Source: Planctomycetota bacterium (GTDB lineage: Bacteria > Planctomycetota > Phycisphaerae > Phycisphaerales > UBA1924). From it: a stretch of DNA of 39,511 nt. Made by a program: the position numbers and the translations under genes. Positions 16,757 to 23,738 of this stretch are shown piece by piece. The DNA lies in contig JAFEBN010000009.1 of assembly GCA_018242645.1 (NCBI GenBank), positions 1-39,511 of the forward strand, written 5' to 3'. The notes beneath the pieces are model-generated. The model saw only the letters and a program-made list of their open reading frames with translations. It did not search any database and had not been told where the DNA came from. The first letter of the stretch is position 1; every line of letters starts with the position of its first letter.

Positions 16757-16816
16757 GAGGGAAACTCCAAACCGAAAAGCGAAAATCGAAAAACCGACGG
16801 AACTCCAGACGAACGA

Positions 16817-17518
16817 TCAGCGACGGCCGCGGGCGCGGGCGCGACCACCGGCCGCATCCGACTCTTCCTCCGTGCGCTCGGTCGTGTACATGCCCTTGTA
16901 GACCCAGACCTTGACGCCGATCACGCCGTAGGTGGTCATCGCCTCGGCCGTGCCGTAGTCGATGTGGGCCTGCAGGGTCGAGAGCGGGAGCGAACCCAGA
17001 CGCATCGCCATGACGCGGCTCAGTTCAGCGCCGCCCAGGCGGCCCGAGATCTGCACGCGAACGCCCTTGGCGCCGGCCTGCATCGCGGCATCGCAACGCA
17101 TCTTGACCACGCGACGGAACGACGCACGCTTGACGAGCTGCTCAGCGACCGCCTCGGCGATCAGCTTGGCCTCCAGGTCCGGGTTGCGGATCTCGAGAAT
17201 CGAGATCGCGACCTTGCGGCCCGTCATGTACTGCAGCTCTTCGGTCATGCGCTCGACTTCGGCACCCTTGGGGCCGATGACCAGGCCCGGACGAGCCGTC
17301 TTGATGATGACCTTGAGCTCTTCGCGGGTGCGCTCGATATGGATATCGCTCACCGCGGCGTAGGGGGGCTTGCGGTTGAGGCGCTTGTCGAGGTAGTTGC
17401 GGATCTTCTGGTCCTCGACCAGCAGCTCGCCGTAGAGCGCCTTGGGGGCGTACCAGCGGCTCTTGTGAGCTTCGGTGACGCCGAGACGGAGGCCGAATGG
17501 ATGGGTCTTTTGTCCCAT
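16817..17518 (-). CDS. rpsC: Ribosomal protein uS3
   Basis: 30S head protein at the mRNA entry tunnel. MGQKTHPFGLRLGVTEAHKS fixes the start at ATG 17518. The KH domain contains GLVIGPKGAEVERMTEEL (about 88-105), and the C-terminal domain contains GVRVQISGRLGGAELSR and VIGVKVWVYKG. 233 residues with a short Arg/Gly-rich tail (GGRARARGRR). It follows rplV after 11 bases. Confidence 0.97.
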   Translation of the reverse strand: MGQKTHPFGLRLGVTEAHKSRWYAPKALYGELLVEDQKIRNYLDKRLNRKPPYAAVSDIHIERTREELKVIIKTARPGLVIGPKGAEVERMTEELQYMTGRKVAISILEIRNPDLEAKLIAEAVAEQLVKRASFRRVVKMRCDAAMQAGAKGVRVQISGRLGGAELSRVMAMRLGSLPLSTLQAHIDYGTAEAMTTYGVIGVKVWVYKGMYTTERTEEESDAAGGRARARGRR

Positions 17519-17529
17519 GGTTGATGCGC

Positions 17530-18075
17530 TTACGCGCGCTCCTGAACGCTGACGGTGATGTGCGTGAGGCGTTTGATGATCTGGTGGGCCCGGCCGCGGT
17601 CCTTCTGGTTGAACCGCTTGATGCGGGGCGCGTCGTCGATGCGGGCCTCGGAGACGACCAGGTTCGTCACGTCGGCATCGTTCTGCTCGGCGTCGGCGAT
17701 GGCGGCAGCGAGGCACTTCTTCACGTTGACCGCGGCACGCTTGGTGGTGAAGGTCAGCAGGTTGAGCGCCTCGTCGACGGGCTTACCGCGAACAAGGTCG
17801 ACCAGCAGGTCGGCCTTGCGGGGCGAGCCGCGATGGAAACGGACCTCGCTCGTGAACTTCGCGATGTCCTTGCTGGCGACGCCCAGGGCGCCGGCCAGAC
17901 GGTCGATATCCGTCTTGCGGGCGCGAGGATGGTTCCGGCCCTTGAGCCAGTTGCCCAGGGCGGACTTGGCGGCATCACCCTTGAGGCCGTCGCGTTCGAG
18001 GGCCTGGGCGAGCTGATCGCGCGTGACCTTGCGGGTCTCGGCGAGTTGTTTGATTTTGTCGGCTCGGATTCTCAC
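17530..18075 (-). CDS. rplV: Ribosomal protein uL22 fused to an N-terminal XRE-type helix-turn-helix domain
   Basis: Residues about 77-181 are a complete L22: VRFHRGSPRKADLLVDLVRG, the beta-hairpin that lines the exit tunnel, and IKRLTHITVSVQER at the end. Residues 4-73 do not belong to L22. They show the Cro/C1 pattern: IKQLAETRKVTRDQLAQALE, then SALGNWLKGRNHPRA, then DIDRLAGALGVASKDIAKF. The start is GTG 18075 with GGAGG eight bases before it (18084-18088); there is no ATG or GTG at the domain border, so both domains should be made as one chain. 181 residues against about 110-120 usually. The ribosomal role is certain; DNA or RNA binding by the added domain is inferred. It lies between rpsS and rpsC. 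Confidence 0.93.
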   Translation of the reverse strand: MRIRADKIKQLAETRKVTRDQLAQALERDGLKGDAAKSALGNWLKGRNHPRARKTDIDRLAGALGVASKDIAKFTSEVRFHRGSPRKADLLVDLVRGKPVDEALNLLTFTTKRAAVNVKKCLAAAIADAEQNDADVTNLVVSEARIDDAPRIKRFNQKDRGRAHQIIKRLTHITVSVQERA

Positions 18076-18105
18076 GTGAAAAACCTCCGGGCTGCCCCGT
18101 TGCTA

Positions 18106-18408
18106 TCAGGCCTTCGCCGGCGCGGACTCGCCGCCCTCGACGCCTTCCTTCTTGTTGGTGTGGCCGCGGAACGTGCGGCTGCTGCTGAATTCGCCGAGCT
18201 TGTGGCCGACCATGTCCTCGGTCACGAAGACGTCGATGAAGACGCGACCGTTGTGCACCTTGAAGGTGTGCCCAACGAACTCCGGCACGATCGTGCAACG
18301 GCGGGCCCAGGTCTTGATCGGATCCTTCTTGCGGTTGGCGTTCATCGCCTCGACCTTGCGGTAGATCTTCTCGTCGACGTACGGACCTTTTTTCAGGCTG
18401 CGACCCAT
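18106..18408 (-). CDS. rpsS: Ribosomal protein uS19
   Basis: 30S head protein that pairs with S13. [20 protein letters not shown] and [20 protein letters not shown], then [20 protein letters not shown], match the family over its whole length. 100 residues, slightly extended at the C terminus. Usual position between rplB and rplV. Confidence 0.97.
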   Translation of the reverse strand: MGRSLKKGPYVDEKIYRKVEAMNANRKKDPIKTWARRCTIVPEFVGHTFKVHNGRVFIDVFVTEDMVGHKLGEFSSSRTFRGHTNKKEGVEGGESAPAKA

Positions 18409-18454
18409 GTTTCTCGTTTCCTCTGAAAGCGTGTGTCCTGTGTCGTGAGCGGGA

Positions 18455-19312
18455 TTACTTCAGCTGGCCGTACCGCGTGCTGACGCGGCGGCGGATGATC
18501 AGCTTGGTCGAGTGCTTCTTCTTGTTGCGCGTCGGGCCGCCCTTGGCGAGCACGCCGGTCGGTCCGCACGGCGGACGGTTGCCCTTGGAACGACCAGAGC
18601 CACCGCCCAGCGGGTGGGCATGGTGGCTCTTGGCGATGCCGCGGGTGATCGGGCGACGGCCGAGCAAGCGGGTGATGCCGGCTTTACCGAGGCGACGAAG
18701 ACGATGGTCGGGGTTCCCGACGGCGCCGATGGTCGCCATGCAGGTGAGGGGCACGCGGCGCACTTCGCCCGAGGGCAGAACCAGCGTCGCGTACTCGCCT
18801 TCCTTGTTCGAGAGACGGGCGAACGTGCCGGCGCCGCGGCACATCTGGGCGCCGCGCCCGGGCGTCAGCTCGACGCAGTGGACTTCCAGACCCGTCGGGA
18901 TGAACGCGAGCGGCATGGCGTTGCCGACCGTCGGCTCGACGGCCGCGTCGATCGACGTCAGGATGACCTGGCCGTCCTTCACGCCGGCGGGAGCCGGGAT
19001 GTAGCGCTTCACGCCGTCGGTGTACTGCACGAGGGCGATGTGGCACGACCGGTTGGGGTCGTACTCAACGCCGACAATTTTGCCTTCGACGTTGTGACGG
19101 TCCTTGCGCTTGAAGTCGATGACGCGATAGTTCTTCTTCGCGCCGCCGCCGATGCCGCGGGACGTAATCACGCCCTGGTTGTTGCGGCCGCCGGACTTCT
19201 TGATGGGGGCGAGAAGAGACTTCTCGGGGTGCTTCTTGGTGACCTCGGCGTGCATGTTGACCGAGGCGAAGCGGCGCCCGGCGCTGGTCTTGTTGTAGAT
19301 GCGAATCGGCAT
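18455..19312 (-). CDS. rplB: Ribosomal protein uL2, with a changed active-region motif
   Basis: Largest and most conserved protein near the peptidyl transferase region, needed for subunit joining. [39 protein letters not shown] and [21 protein letters not shown] are typical. 285 residues. The nearly universal VDHPHGGG motif is here HAHPLGGG (residues 231-238): the His matching E. coli His229 is kept at 233, but the preceding Asp is Ala and the next His is Leu. Whether this is usual in the lineage cannot be told from one sequence. Confidence 0.97.
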   Translation of the reverse strand: MPIRIYNKTSAGRRFASVNMHAEVTKKHPEKSLLAPIKKSGGRNNQGVITSRGIGGGAKKNYRVIDFKRKDRHNVEGKIVGVEYDPNRSCHIALVQYTDGVKRYIPAPAGVKDGQVILTSIDAAVEPTVGNAMPLAFIPTGLEVHCVELTPGRGAQMCRGAGTFARLSNKEGEYATLVLPSGEVRRVPLTCMATIGAVGNPDHRLRRLGKAGITRLLGRRPITRGIAKSHHAHPLGGGSGRSKGNRPPCGPTGVLAKGGPTRNKKKHSTKLIIRRRVSTRYGQLK

Positions 19313-19334
19313 GATTCAGCTCCTGGGCGATGCT

Positions 19335-19625
19335 TCAGAACAGTTCGATCGTCTGGCCCTGTTTGAGGGTGACGATGGCCTTCTTCGTGGTGGGTTCGAT
19401 GCGAAGACCGAAACGGGTCGGGCGGAACTTGCCCTTGCTCGTGACGGTGTTCACGCCGGTGACGTCGACCTTGTACAGAGCCTGCACGGCTTGCTTGATT
19501 TCCGTCTTGGTCGCGCGGGGGTCGACCAGGAACGTGTACTTGGTCAGCTCGTTCATCGCGAAGGTGCCCTTTTCGGTCACCAGCGGCTTCTTGATGATGT
19601 GATGAGGAGCGACGTTGGCTGGCAT
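19335..19625 (-). CDS. rplW: Ribosomal protein uL23
   Basis: Tunnel-exit protein that docks trigger factor and SRP. HHIIKKPLVTEKGTFAMNE and KYTFLVDPRATKTEIKQAVQ, then KVDVTGVNTVTSKGKFRP, are conserved. 96 residues is normal. Its ATG overlaps the rplD stop as TAATG, which suggests translational coupling to L4. Confidence 0.97.
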   Translation of the reverse strand: MPANVAPHHIIKKPLVTEKGTFAMNELTKYTFLVDPRATKTEIKQAVQALYKVDVTGVNTVTSKGKFRPTRFGLRIEPTTKKAIVTLKQGQTIELF

Positions 19626-20377
19626 TACTTGGCCTCCTTCGTCTTCTTCGCGGGCTTGGCCTCGGCCTTGGGCTCAGGCTTGGCGCCCTTGGGCTCAGGC
19701 TTGGCGCCCTTGGGCTCGAGCTTGGCGTCCTTGCCGGTCTGCGACCAGGGGCCGGACAGCCACGACTCGAGCTCGGACTTGGTGATCACGAGGTAGCGGT
19801 GGTTGAGCAGGTTGAACGCGTTGATGTCCGTGGCGTGCACCAGCGAGATGCCCTCGAGGTTGCGGGCCGACAGACGGGCGTTGCGGCTCTGGCTCGGGTC
19901 GCCGCCCAGGGCGATGAGGGCCGACGAGTCGACCTTGATCGCGCTCAGGAAGGCGCTGAAGTCCTTGGTCTTGGGCTCCTTCATCGAAATGGAGTCGACG
20001 ACCTTGACTTCGTTGTCGATCAGCTTGGCGAGCAGCGCGTTGCGGTTGGCCTTGCGGCGCATCTTCTTCGGCATGTCGAGCCGGAAGTCTTCGCGCGTCT
20101 TCTTCTTGGAGTGGCCGTGACCGCCGCCGCGGAAGATGTTGGCCTTCTTATCGCCGTGACGGGCGTTACCGGTGCCCTTCTGCTTATACAGCTTGCGGGT
20201 CGAGCCTTCGACCTCGTGGCGATTCTTCGTGCGGGCCGAGCCCTGACGAAGATTCGAGTGATAGCGAACGTAAGCCTGTTTGATCAGGCCGGCGTTGATT
20301 TCGCCACCAAGGGCTTTTTCGTCAATGGTCAGCTTTCCGACCGACTGACCCTGCATGTTGTAGACGGTGACATCCAT
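19625..20377 (-). CDS. rplD: Ribosomal protein uL4, with repeated C-terminal tail
   Basis: 50S protein whose long loop reaches the exit tunnel; in E. coli it also represses the S10 operon by binding the leader RNA. The loop RQGSARTKNRHEVEGSTRKL, KQKGTGNARHGDKKANIFRG and the globular domain with SISMKEPKTKDFSAFLSAIK are present. 250 residues against about 205; the tail holds three copies of a 7-residue unit (PEPKGAK-like) and ends Lys/Ala-rich. The gene starts after an exceptional 449-base gap from rplC that looks like a regulated leader. Confidence 0.96.
   Translation of the reverse strand: MDVTVYNMQGQSVGKLTIDEKALGGEINAGLIKQAYVRYHSNLRQGSARTKNRHEVEGSTRKLYKQKGTGNARHGDKKANIFRGGGHGHSKKKTREDFRLDMPKKMRRKANRNALLAKLIDNEVKVVDSISMKEPKTKDFSAFLSAIKVDSSALIALGGDPSQSRNARLSARNLEGISLVHATDINAFNLLNHRYLVITKSELESWLSGPWSQTGKDAKLEPKGAKPEPKGAKPEPKAEAKPAKKTKEAK
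19671..19733 (-). repeat. Three 21-base tandem repeats in the 3' end of rplD
   Basis: Units at 19671-19691 and 19692-19712 are identical; the unit at 19713-19733 differs by a few bases. In frame with L4, each encodes a seven-residue Pro/Glu/Lys/Gly unit, so copy number could vary without a frameshift. Confidence 0.85.
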
Positions 20378-20664
20378 CTGTCTTGATCTCGTCTTGACAC
20401 CTCACCGGATCCGCACGCTCGGTCGAGCGTCGCGGCAACCGGCACTACTCGCCTATCCGTCCGCCTCCAATTCCCTCCAAGGGACCTCGCCTTCTGGCGA
20501 GTGGGGTCGGCTCGGAATCGACTCGGCCGTCCGGGCTGGGGCTGCGAACCCTCAAGCCCTTCATTTGTCGTCGTCCGGCGGTTTCGTCAGGGCATGACCC
20601 TTCCGACCTTCCGGACCCGCCGACTCCTGCCTTGGAGGAACCGACGGCGACTTCGCAGTCAAAG

Positions 20665-20689
20665 CCCGGTTTCAAACGTGAAAACCGGG
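20665..20689 (-). other. Hairpin at the predicted 5' end of the rplD leader
   Basis: On the minus strand CCCGGTTT and AAACCGGG form a perfect 8-base stem closed by a 9-base loop. It begins where transcription would start from the predicted promoter, so it could cap and protect the leader. No T tract follows. Confidence 0.55.
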
Positions 20690-20695
20690 GTCGCG

Positions 20696-20724
20696 ATTAT
20701 TGCCCGCGTCTGCCCCTCGGACAA
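20696..20724 (-). promoter_or_regulatory. Predicted promoter upstream of rplD
   Basis: On the minus strand TTGTCC (20719-20724; 4 of 6 consensus) and AATAAT (20696-20701; 5 of 6) are separated by exactly 17 bases. A start near 20689 would give a leader of about 310 bases before rplD. Confidence 0.5.
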
Positions 20725-20759
20725 GCGGCGAGCCTTCCGAAGCGGACAGATTCCTGACA

Positions 20760-20808
20760 CCCCCACCCTTTTCCCCAATCCCACCCCCACCCCCAACCCC
20801 GCTACCCC
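20760..20808 (-). other. Run of G-tracts (possible G-quadruplex) after the rplC stop
   Basis: Eight G-tracts of 3 to 5 bases with mostly 1-4-base spacers lie on the minus (sense) strand, at 20760-20764, 20766-20768, 20773-20776, 20780-20782, 20784-20788, 20790-20794, 20797-20800 and 20805-20808. The pattern satisfies the usual G-quadruplex rule twice over in the RNA and in the non-template DNA strand. Confidence 0.65.
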
Positions 20809-20826
20809 ACCGGCAGGAAGTCATTC

Positions 20827-21516
20827 TTACTTCTTCGCGTCGGCGACTTTCTTCGCCTTCGAACGGTACAGGCGAACCGCCGGACGCACCTCAATCAGCC
20901 CCGTGTTGGCGCCCGGAACCGAGCCCTTCACCAGCAGGAGGTTGTTCCCTTCGTCGACGCGGACCACGTCGAGCGAGCGGCAGGTGGTCCGAACCGCGCC
21001 CATGTGGCCGGCCATCTTCTTGCCCTTGGCCAGGCCGCCGCCGAAGCCGCGGTTGGAGCACAGAGAGCCGATCGAACCCGGGGAGCGGTGCTTGCGTTCG
21101 GTACCGTGCGACGCGTACTGACCCTTGAAGTTCCAGCGCTTCATCGTGCCCTGGAAGCCCTTGCCCTTGCTCGTGCCGATCACATCGACGTAAAGCAGGC
21201 CCGCCATGTCCTTCACCGTGAGCTGCTGGCCCGGGGTGTAGTTGGCAGCATCCTTGGCTTCAATCAGGAATTCGCGGTGCACGCGCTGCGGGCCCACGCC
21301 CGCCTTCGCATCGTGTCCGATGACCGGAATCGTCGAACGCCGCGGCTTGATTTCTTCGAAGCCGATCTGCACGGCGGAATAGCCGTCTTTCTCCGGCGTG
21401 CGAACCTGCGTCACCACGCAGGGGCCGACCTGGAGAACGGTGACAGGAACGTTGACGCCCGCGTCATTGAACACGCGCGTCATGCCGACTTTGCGACCGA
21501 GCAGTGAGAGTGCCAT
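20827..21516 (-). CDS. rplC: Ribosomal protein uL3
   Basis: Early-assembly protein whose extension reaches close to the peptidyl transferase centre. MALSLLGRKVGMTRVFNDAG starts the protein. The segments GTSKGKGFQGTMKRWNFKG, ASHGTERKHRSPGSIG and GKKMAGHMGAVRTT form the central loop. 229 residues, slightly longer than usual by a Lys-rich C terminus. It is separated from rpsJ by a terminator-like hairpin and from rplD by a 449-base gap, so it may be partly uncoupled from both. Confidence 0.97.
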   Translation of the reverse strand: MALSLLGRKVGMTRVFNDAGVNVPVTVLQVGPCVVTQVRTPEKDGYSAVQIGFEEIKPRRSTIPVIGHDAKAGVGPQRVHREFLIEAKDAANYTPGQQLTVKDMAGLLYVDVIGTSKGKGFQGTMKRWNFKGQYASHGTERKHRSPGSIGSLCSNRGFGGGLAKGKKMAGHMGAVRTTCRSLDVVRVDEGNNLLLVKGSVPGANTGLIEVRPAVRLYRSKAKKVADAKK

Positions 21517-21600
21517 GGAAAACCTTTCTTCTTGCTTGCGGCACTTGTCCGAGAGGCTCCGTCCATTGGGGAGCGTCGGGCCGCGGGATGTGAATCAACG

Positions 21601-21623
21601 AAAAAGGGCCTGAAAACAGGCCC
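21601..21623 (-). terminator. Terminator-like hairpin between rpsJ and rplC
   Basis: On the minus strand GGGCCTG-TTTT-CAGGCCC is followed at once by TTTTTC. The stem of 7 GC-rich pairs plus five T residues is a good intrinsic terminator, starting 6 bases after the rpsJ stop, inside a cluster normally read as one transcript. Confidence 0.75.
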
Positions 21624-21629
21624 CGAAAA

Positions 21630-21938
21630 TCATGCCTTGATCTTGATGAACACGCCGGCCGGAACGACGAGGCGGTTGAGCGCTTCCACCGTGCGGGCGT
21701 TGGGTTCGATGATGTCGATGATGCGCTTGTGCGTGCGGATCTCGAACTGCTCGCGGCTCTTCTTATCAATGAAGGGCGAACGCAGAACGGTGTATCGCTC
21801 GATGCGCGTGGGGAGCGGGACCGGGCCGGCGACCTTCGCGTTGGTGCGCTTGGCATGCTCCACGATTTCCTTGGCGGAAGCATCGAGGGCGATATGGTCG
21901 TAGGCCTCCATCCGAATTCGAATCTTGCCGCCGGTCAT
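21630..21938 (-). CDS. rpsJ: Ribosomal protein uS10
   Basis: 30S head protein that also serves as NusE in transcription antitermination. From ATG 21938 the protein has the canonical 102 residues: [40 protein letters not shown] and [14 protein letters not shown]. The open frame continues upstream, but that part lacks S10 similarity. First gene of the cluster, with a predicted promoter and leader upstream and a terminator-like hairpin right after its stop. Confidence 0.97.
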   Translation of the reverse strand: MTGGKIRIRMEAYDHIALDASAKEIVEHAKRTNAKVAGPVPLPTRIERYTVLRSPFIDKKSREQFEIRTHKRIIDIIEPNARTVEALNRLVVPAGVFIKIKA

Positions 21939-21994
21939 CGAGAGCTCGCTCCGTTTCAAAGAAAGGAAAGGATCGGGACTGTGCAACGCGGGCG

Positions 21995-22027
21995 AAAAAC
22001 CCTGGGAGTGCGATCGGTCGCGCTCCC
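21995..22027 (-). other. Attenuator-like hairpin in the rpsJ leader
   Basis: GGGAG and CTCCC flank an inner GCG/CGC stem (22004-22027), and TTTTT follows at 21999-21995 on the minus strand after four bases. It lies inside the predicted 115-base leader of rpsJ, so it could be a conditional terminator of the S10 transcript. Confidence 0.45.
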
Positions 22028-22059
22028 GCAGCAGGTTTTTGACTGGTGCGTAGCCGGGA

Positions 22060-22087
22060 AGCATAGGCAGGGCCCCCGGGCCGTCAA
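22060..22087 (-). promoter_or_regulatory. Predicted S10-cluster promoter
   Basis: On the minus strand TTGACG (22082-22087, 5 of 6) and TATGCT (22060-22065, 4 of 6) are 16 bases apart. The -10 region CTGCCTATGCTTCC resembles CTGCCTAGTATTTC before rpmJ. It is the best promoter candidate for the head of the ribosomal cluster; predicted leader about 115 bases. Confidence 0.55.
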
Positions 22088-22235
22088 CCGTCGAAAAGGG
22101 GTTGGTCGGCAACCGATCCGCCCCGCCGACCGGATGGACTCAGAGGAAATCGCCCGGGAGCGGGGTGATTCGGCGAGAATTGCCGATAAACGGCGGACAC
22201 AATCGAAGCCTTTTCGAGCGTGGAAGGAGCCACGG

Positions 22236-23714
22236 ATGAGCACGGTGAGCGGACGTTCAATCTGGACAGCACTGGTCGCGGGTATCGTCGCGGCATCGTC
22301 CTGGGGTCAGGGGACCGGCAAGCTCGCCCAGCCCAACCCTACCCCCACCCCGGCTCCCACACACGCTCCCACCGCCGGTGCGGTTCGCTTCACGGAAAAG
22401 CCGCTGCGCGTTGAGTCCATGGGTCTCACGATGTCGCTGCCGGTGGGTTCCTCCGCGAGTTCCACCGCCATCGCCAAGCAATCGGCCTTGCAGGTCACCG
22501 GTCCGGACAACAAATGGCTCGCCGGCGCGCGCGTCCTGGAAAGCAGCGACCTGGCGCTCTCGATCGAACAGGTGGCCGACGCGAATCTGAAGACACAGCT
22601 CGGCGTCGAGACCATGGTGGTCGGAGGAACCGGCCCGACCGGCGCCCAACTCATCGAACGCTCGCAGAATCTTGTGATCGGATCGCTTCCCGCCGAACGT
22701 TTCTATGTACTGGGGCCCAAGAGCACCGACCCGAAGATGGCCGGCCGGCCCCGCCTCGTGTACGGCGTTACCTTCATCAAGCTCGGACCGGGCCGATTCG
22801 CCTGCTTCGAGACCAGCTGCGGCGAAGGCGATCTCGATCGCGCCAAGCCGGAGATGGAAGCGATGATCGCCACGGCATCGTTTGTGGATGCCGCCAGCCT
22901 CGAGAGCTCGCGTCGCGCGCTGCTCGATGCGGGCGACAAGTTCCTCCGAGGCGTCGATGAAACCGCGCTGCGTGCCGCCGTGAGCGAGTCGAAGGAAACC
23001 TGGTGGCGTCTGTACGTGCCCTCAAAGACGGGCGCGGATGCCGATGCGAAGGAAATCGGCTATCGGCGCATCCGTGTGTCGCTCGGTCAGCGTGGCCAGC
23101 TCGACCCCTCCCGCGACCCCAAGAAGTTCACCGGAGCCGACCTCGATGAGGGCGTCCTGGTCCAGGTTGATTTCCGGGGCATTCTGGGCGAAGCCGGCGA
23201 CACGCTCACGGATTCACAGGGCGTGTTCTTCCTCACGCTCGACCGCAAGGAAGAGATGTGGAGCCTCAGCACCCGCGTCCGCAACCCCAAGACCGACAAG
23301 ACCAGCACGGAACTCGGCACCCGCAAGGGAAACCAGCTGATCGTGAAGCGCACCGACAAACCCGCAACCACGCTCATCGTTCCCGATCAGGCCTATCTCT
23401 CGCGCGTAGAAACGTTCCTCGTGCACCGGATGCTGATCGATGCCAAGCTGGCGACCGAGTTCGCCTTTAACACATATTCGTCGGAATCCGACCTCATCGA
23501 CATCCGTCGCGAACTCGTCGAGCAGCCGGCCGACAAGCCCAGGCTCTATCGCATGACGACCAAGATGGGCGACGGCACCACCGTGCAGTCGGCGATGTTC
23601 CGCGACACGGGCGATCTCATCTTCGCCGACCTGCCGGGCGGGGTGAAGGTGGAGCCCTCCAAGCTCGACGCCCTGGCCCGTTTGTGGAAGAGCAAGGGCC
23701 TCCCGCTCGACTAG
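22236..23714 (+). CDS. Secreted protein of unknown function
   Basis: ATG 22236 has a strong GGAAGGAG six bases before it (22222-22229). The 492-residue protein begins with a signal peptide (cleavage near SWG-QG, residue 24), followed by a Pro/Thr linker of about 20 residues and then a long globular part. I recognise no catalytic motif or named family. Segments such as KPLRVESMGLTMSLPVGSS and FVDAASLESSRRALLDAGDK suggest it is made of lipoprotein-like or DUF-type beta domains, but this is weak. The frame is open upstream to 21729; that part overlaps rpsJ and lacks a start with a binding site. It is transcribed divergently from rpsJ and is followed 24 bases later by ruvB. Confidence 0.75.
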   Translation: MSTVSGRSIWTALVAGIVAASSWGQGTGKLAQPNPTPTPAPTHAPTAGAVRFTEKPLRVESMGLTMSLPVGSSASSTAIAKQSALQVTGPDNKWLAGARVLESSDLALSIEQVADANLKTQLGVETMVVGGTGPTGAQLIERSQNLVIGSLPAERFYVLGPKSTDPKMAGRPRLVYGVTFIKLGPGRFACFETSCGEGDLDRAKPEMEAMIATASFVDAASLESSRRALLDAGDKFLRGVDETALRAAVSESKETWWRLYVPSKTGADADAKEIGYRRIRVSLGQRGQLDPSRDPKKFTGADLDEGVLVQVDFRGILGEAGDTLTDSQGVFFLTLDRKEEMWSLSTRVRNPKTDKTSTELGTRKGNQLIVKRTDKPATTLIVPDQAYLSRVETFLVHRMLIDAKLATEFAFNTYSSESDLIDIRRELVEQPADKPRLYRMTTKMGDGTTVQSAMFRDTGDLIFADLPGGVKVEPSKLDALARLWKSKGLPLD

Positions 23715-23738
23715 CTCCGGACCTGCTACGTTGTGTGC

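Larger units (their letters stand above)
20378..20826 (-). other. 449-base rplC-rplD gap: probable structured rplD leader
   Basis: No open frame here resembles a known protein; the 76-codon frame at 20445-20675 has no ribosome binding site or recognisable motif. In transcription order the gap holds G-tracts just after the rplC stop, a promoter-like pair at 20696-20724, a 5' hairpin at 20665-20689, and about 290 bases with several strong stems: CCGUCG/CGGCGG with an inner CUCC/GGAG, GUCCGG/CCGGAC, GGGCU/AGCCC with inner GGG/CCC, and CTCGCC-AGAA-GGCGAG at 20486-20501. I found no match to RNase P RNA, tmRNA or SRP RNA by eye. It is most simply a long leader of rplD; a separate small RNA is possible. 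Confidence 0.5.

Noticed and set aside
20378..20660. RNase P RNA, tmRNA or SRP RNA in the rplC-rplD gap
   Set aside because: GGGTCCGGAAGG recalls the SRP RNA loop, but the following GGAAGCAGC-type strand is missing; conserved RNase P and tmRNA blocks were not found.
20445..20675. 76-codon frame in the rplC-rplD gap as a gene
   Set aside because: Gly/Arg/Ser-rich without motif or ribosome binding site; the region folds strongly as RNA.
22039..22067. Plus-strand promoter TTGACT-17-CATAGG for the secreted-protein gene
   Set aside because: The -10 matches only 3 of 6 positions and it lies within the better minus-strand promoter, so it was not listed as a feature.
21729..22235. Upstream extension of the secreted-protein frame
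   Set aside because: It overlaps rpsJ on the other strand and lacks a start with a binding site, while ATG 22236 has GGAAGGAG and a signal peptide.
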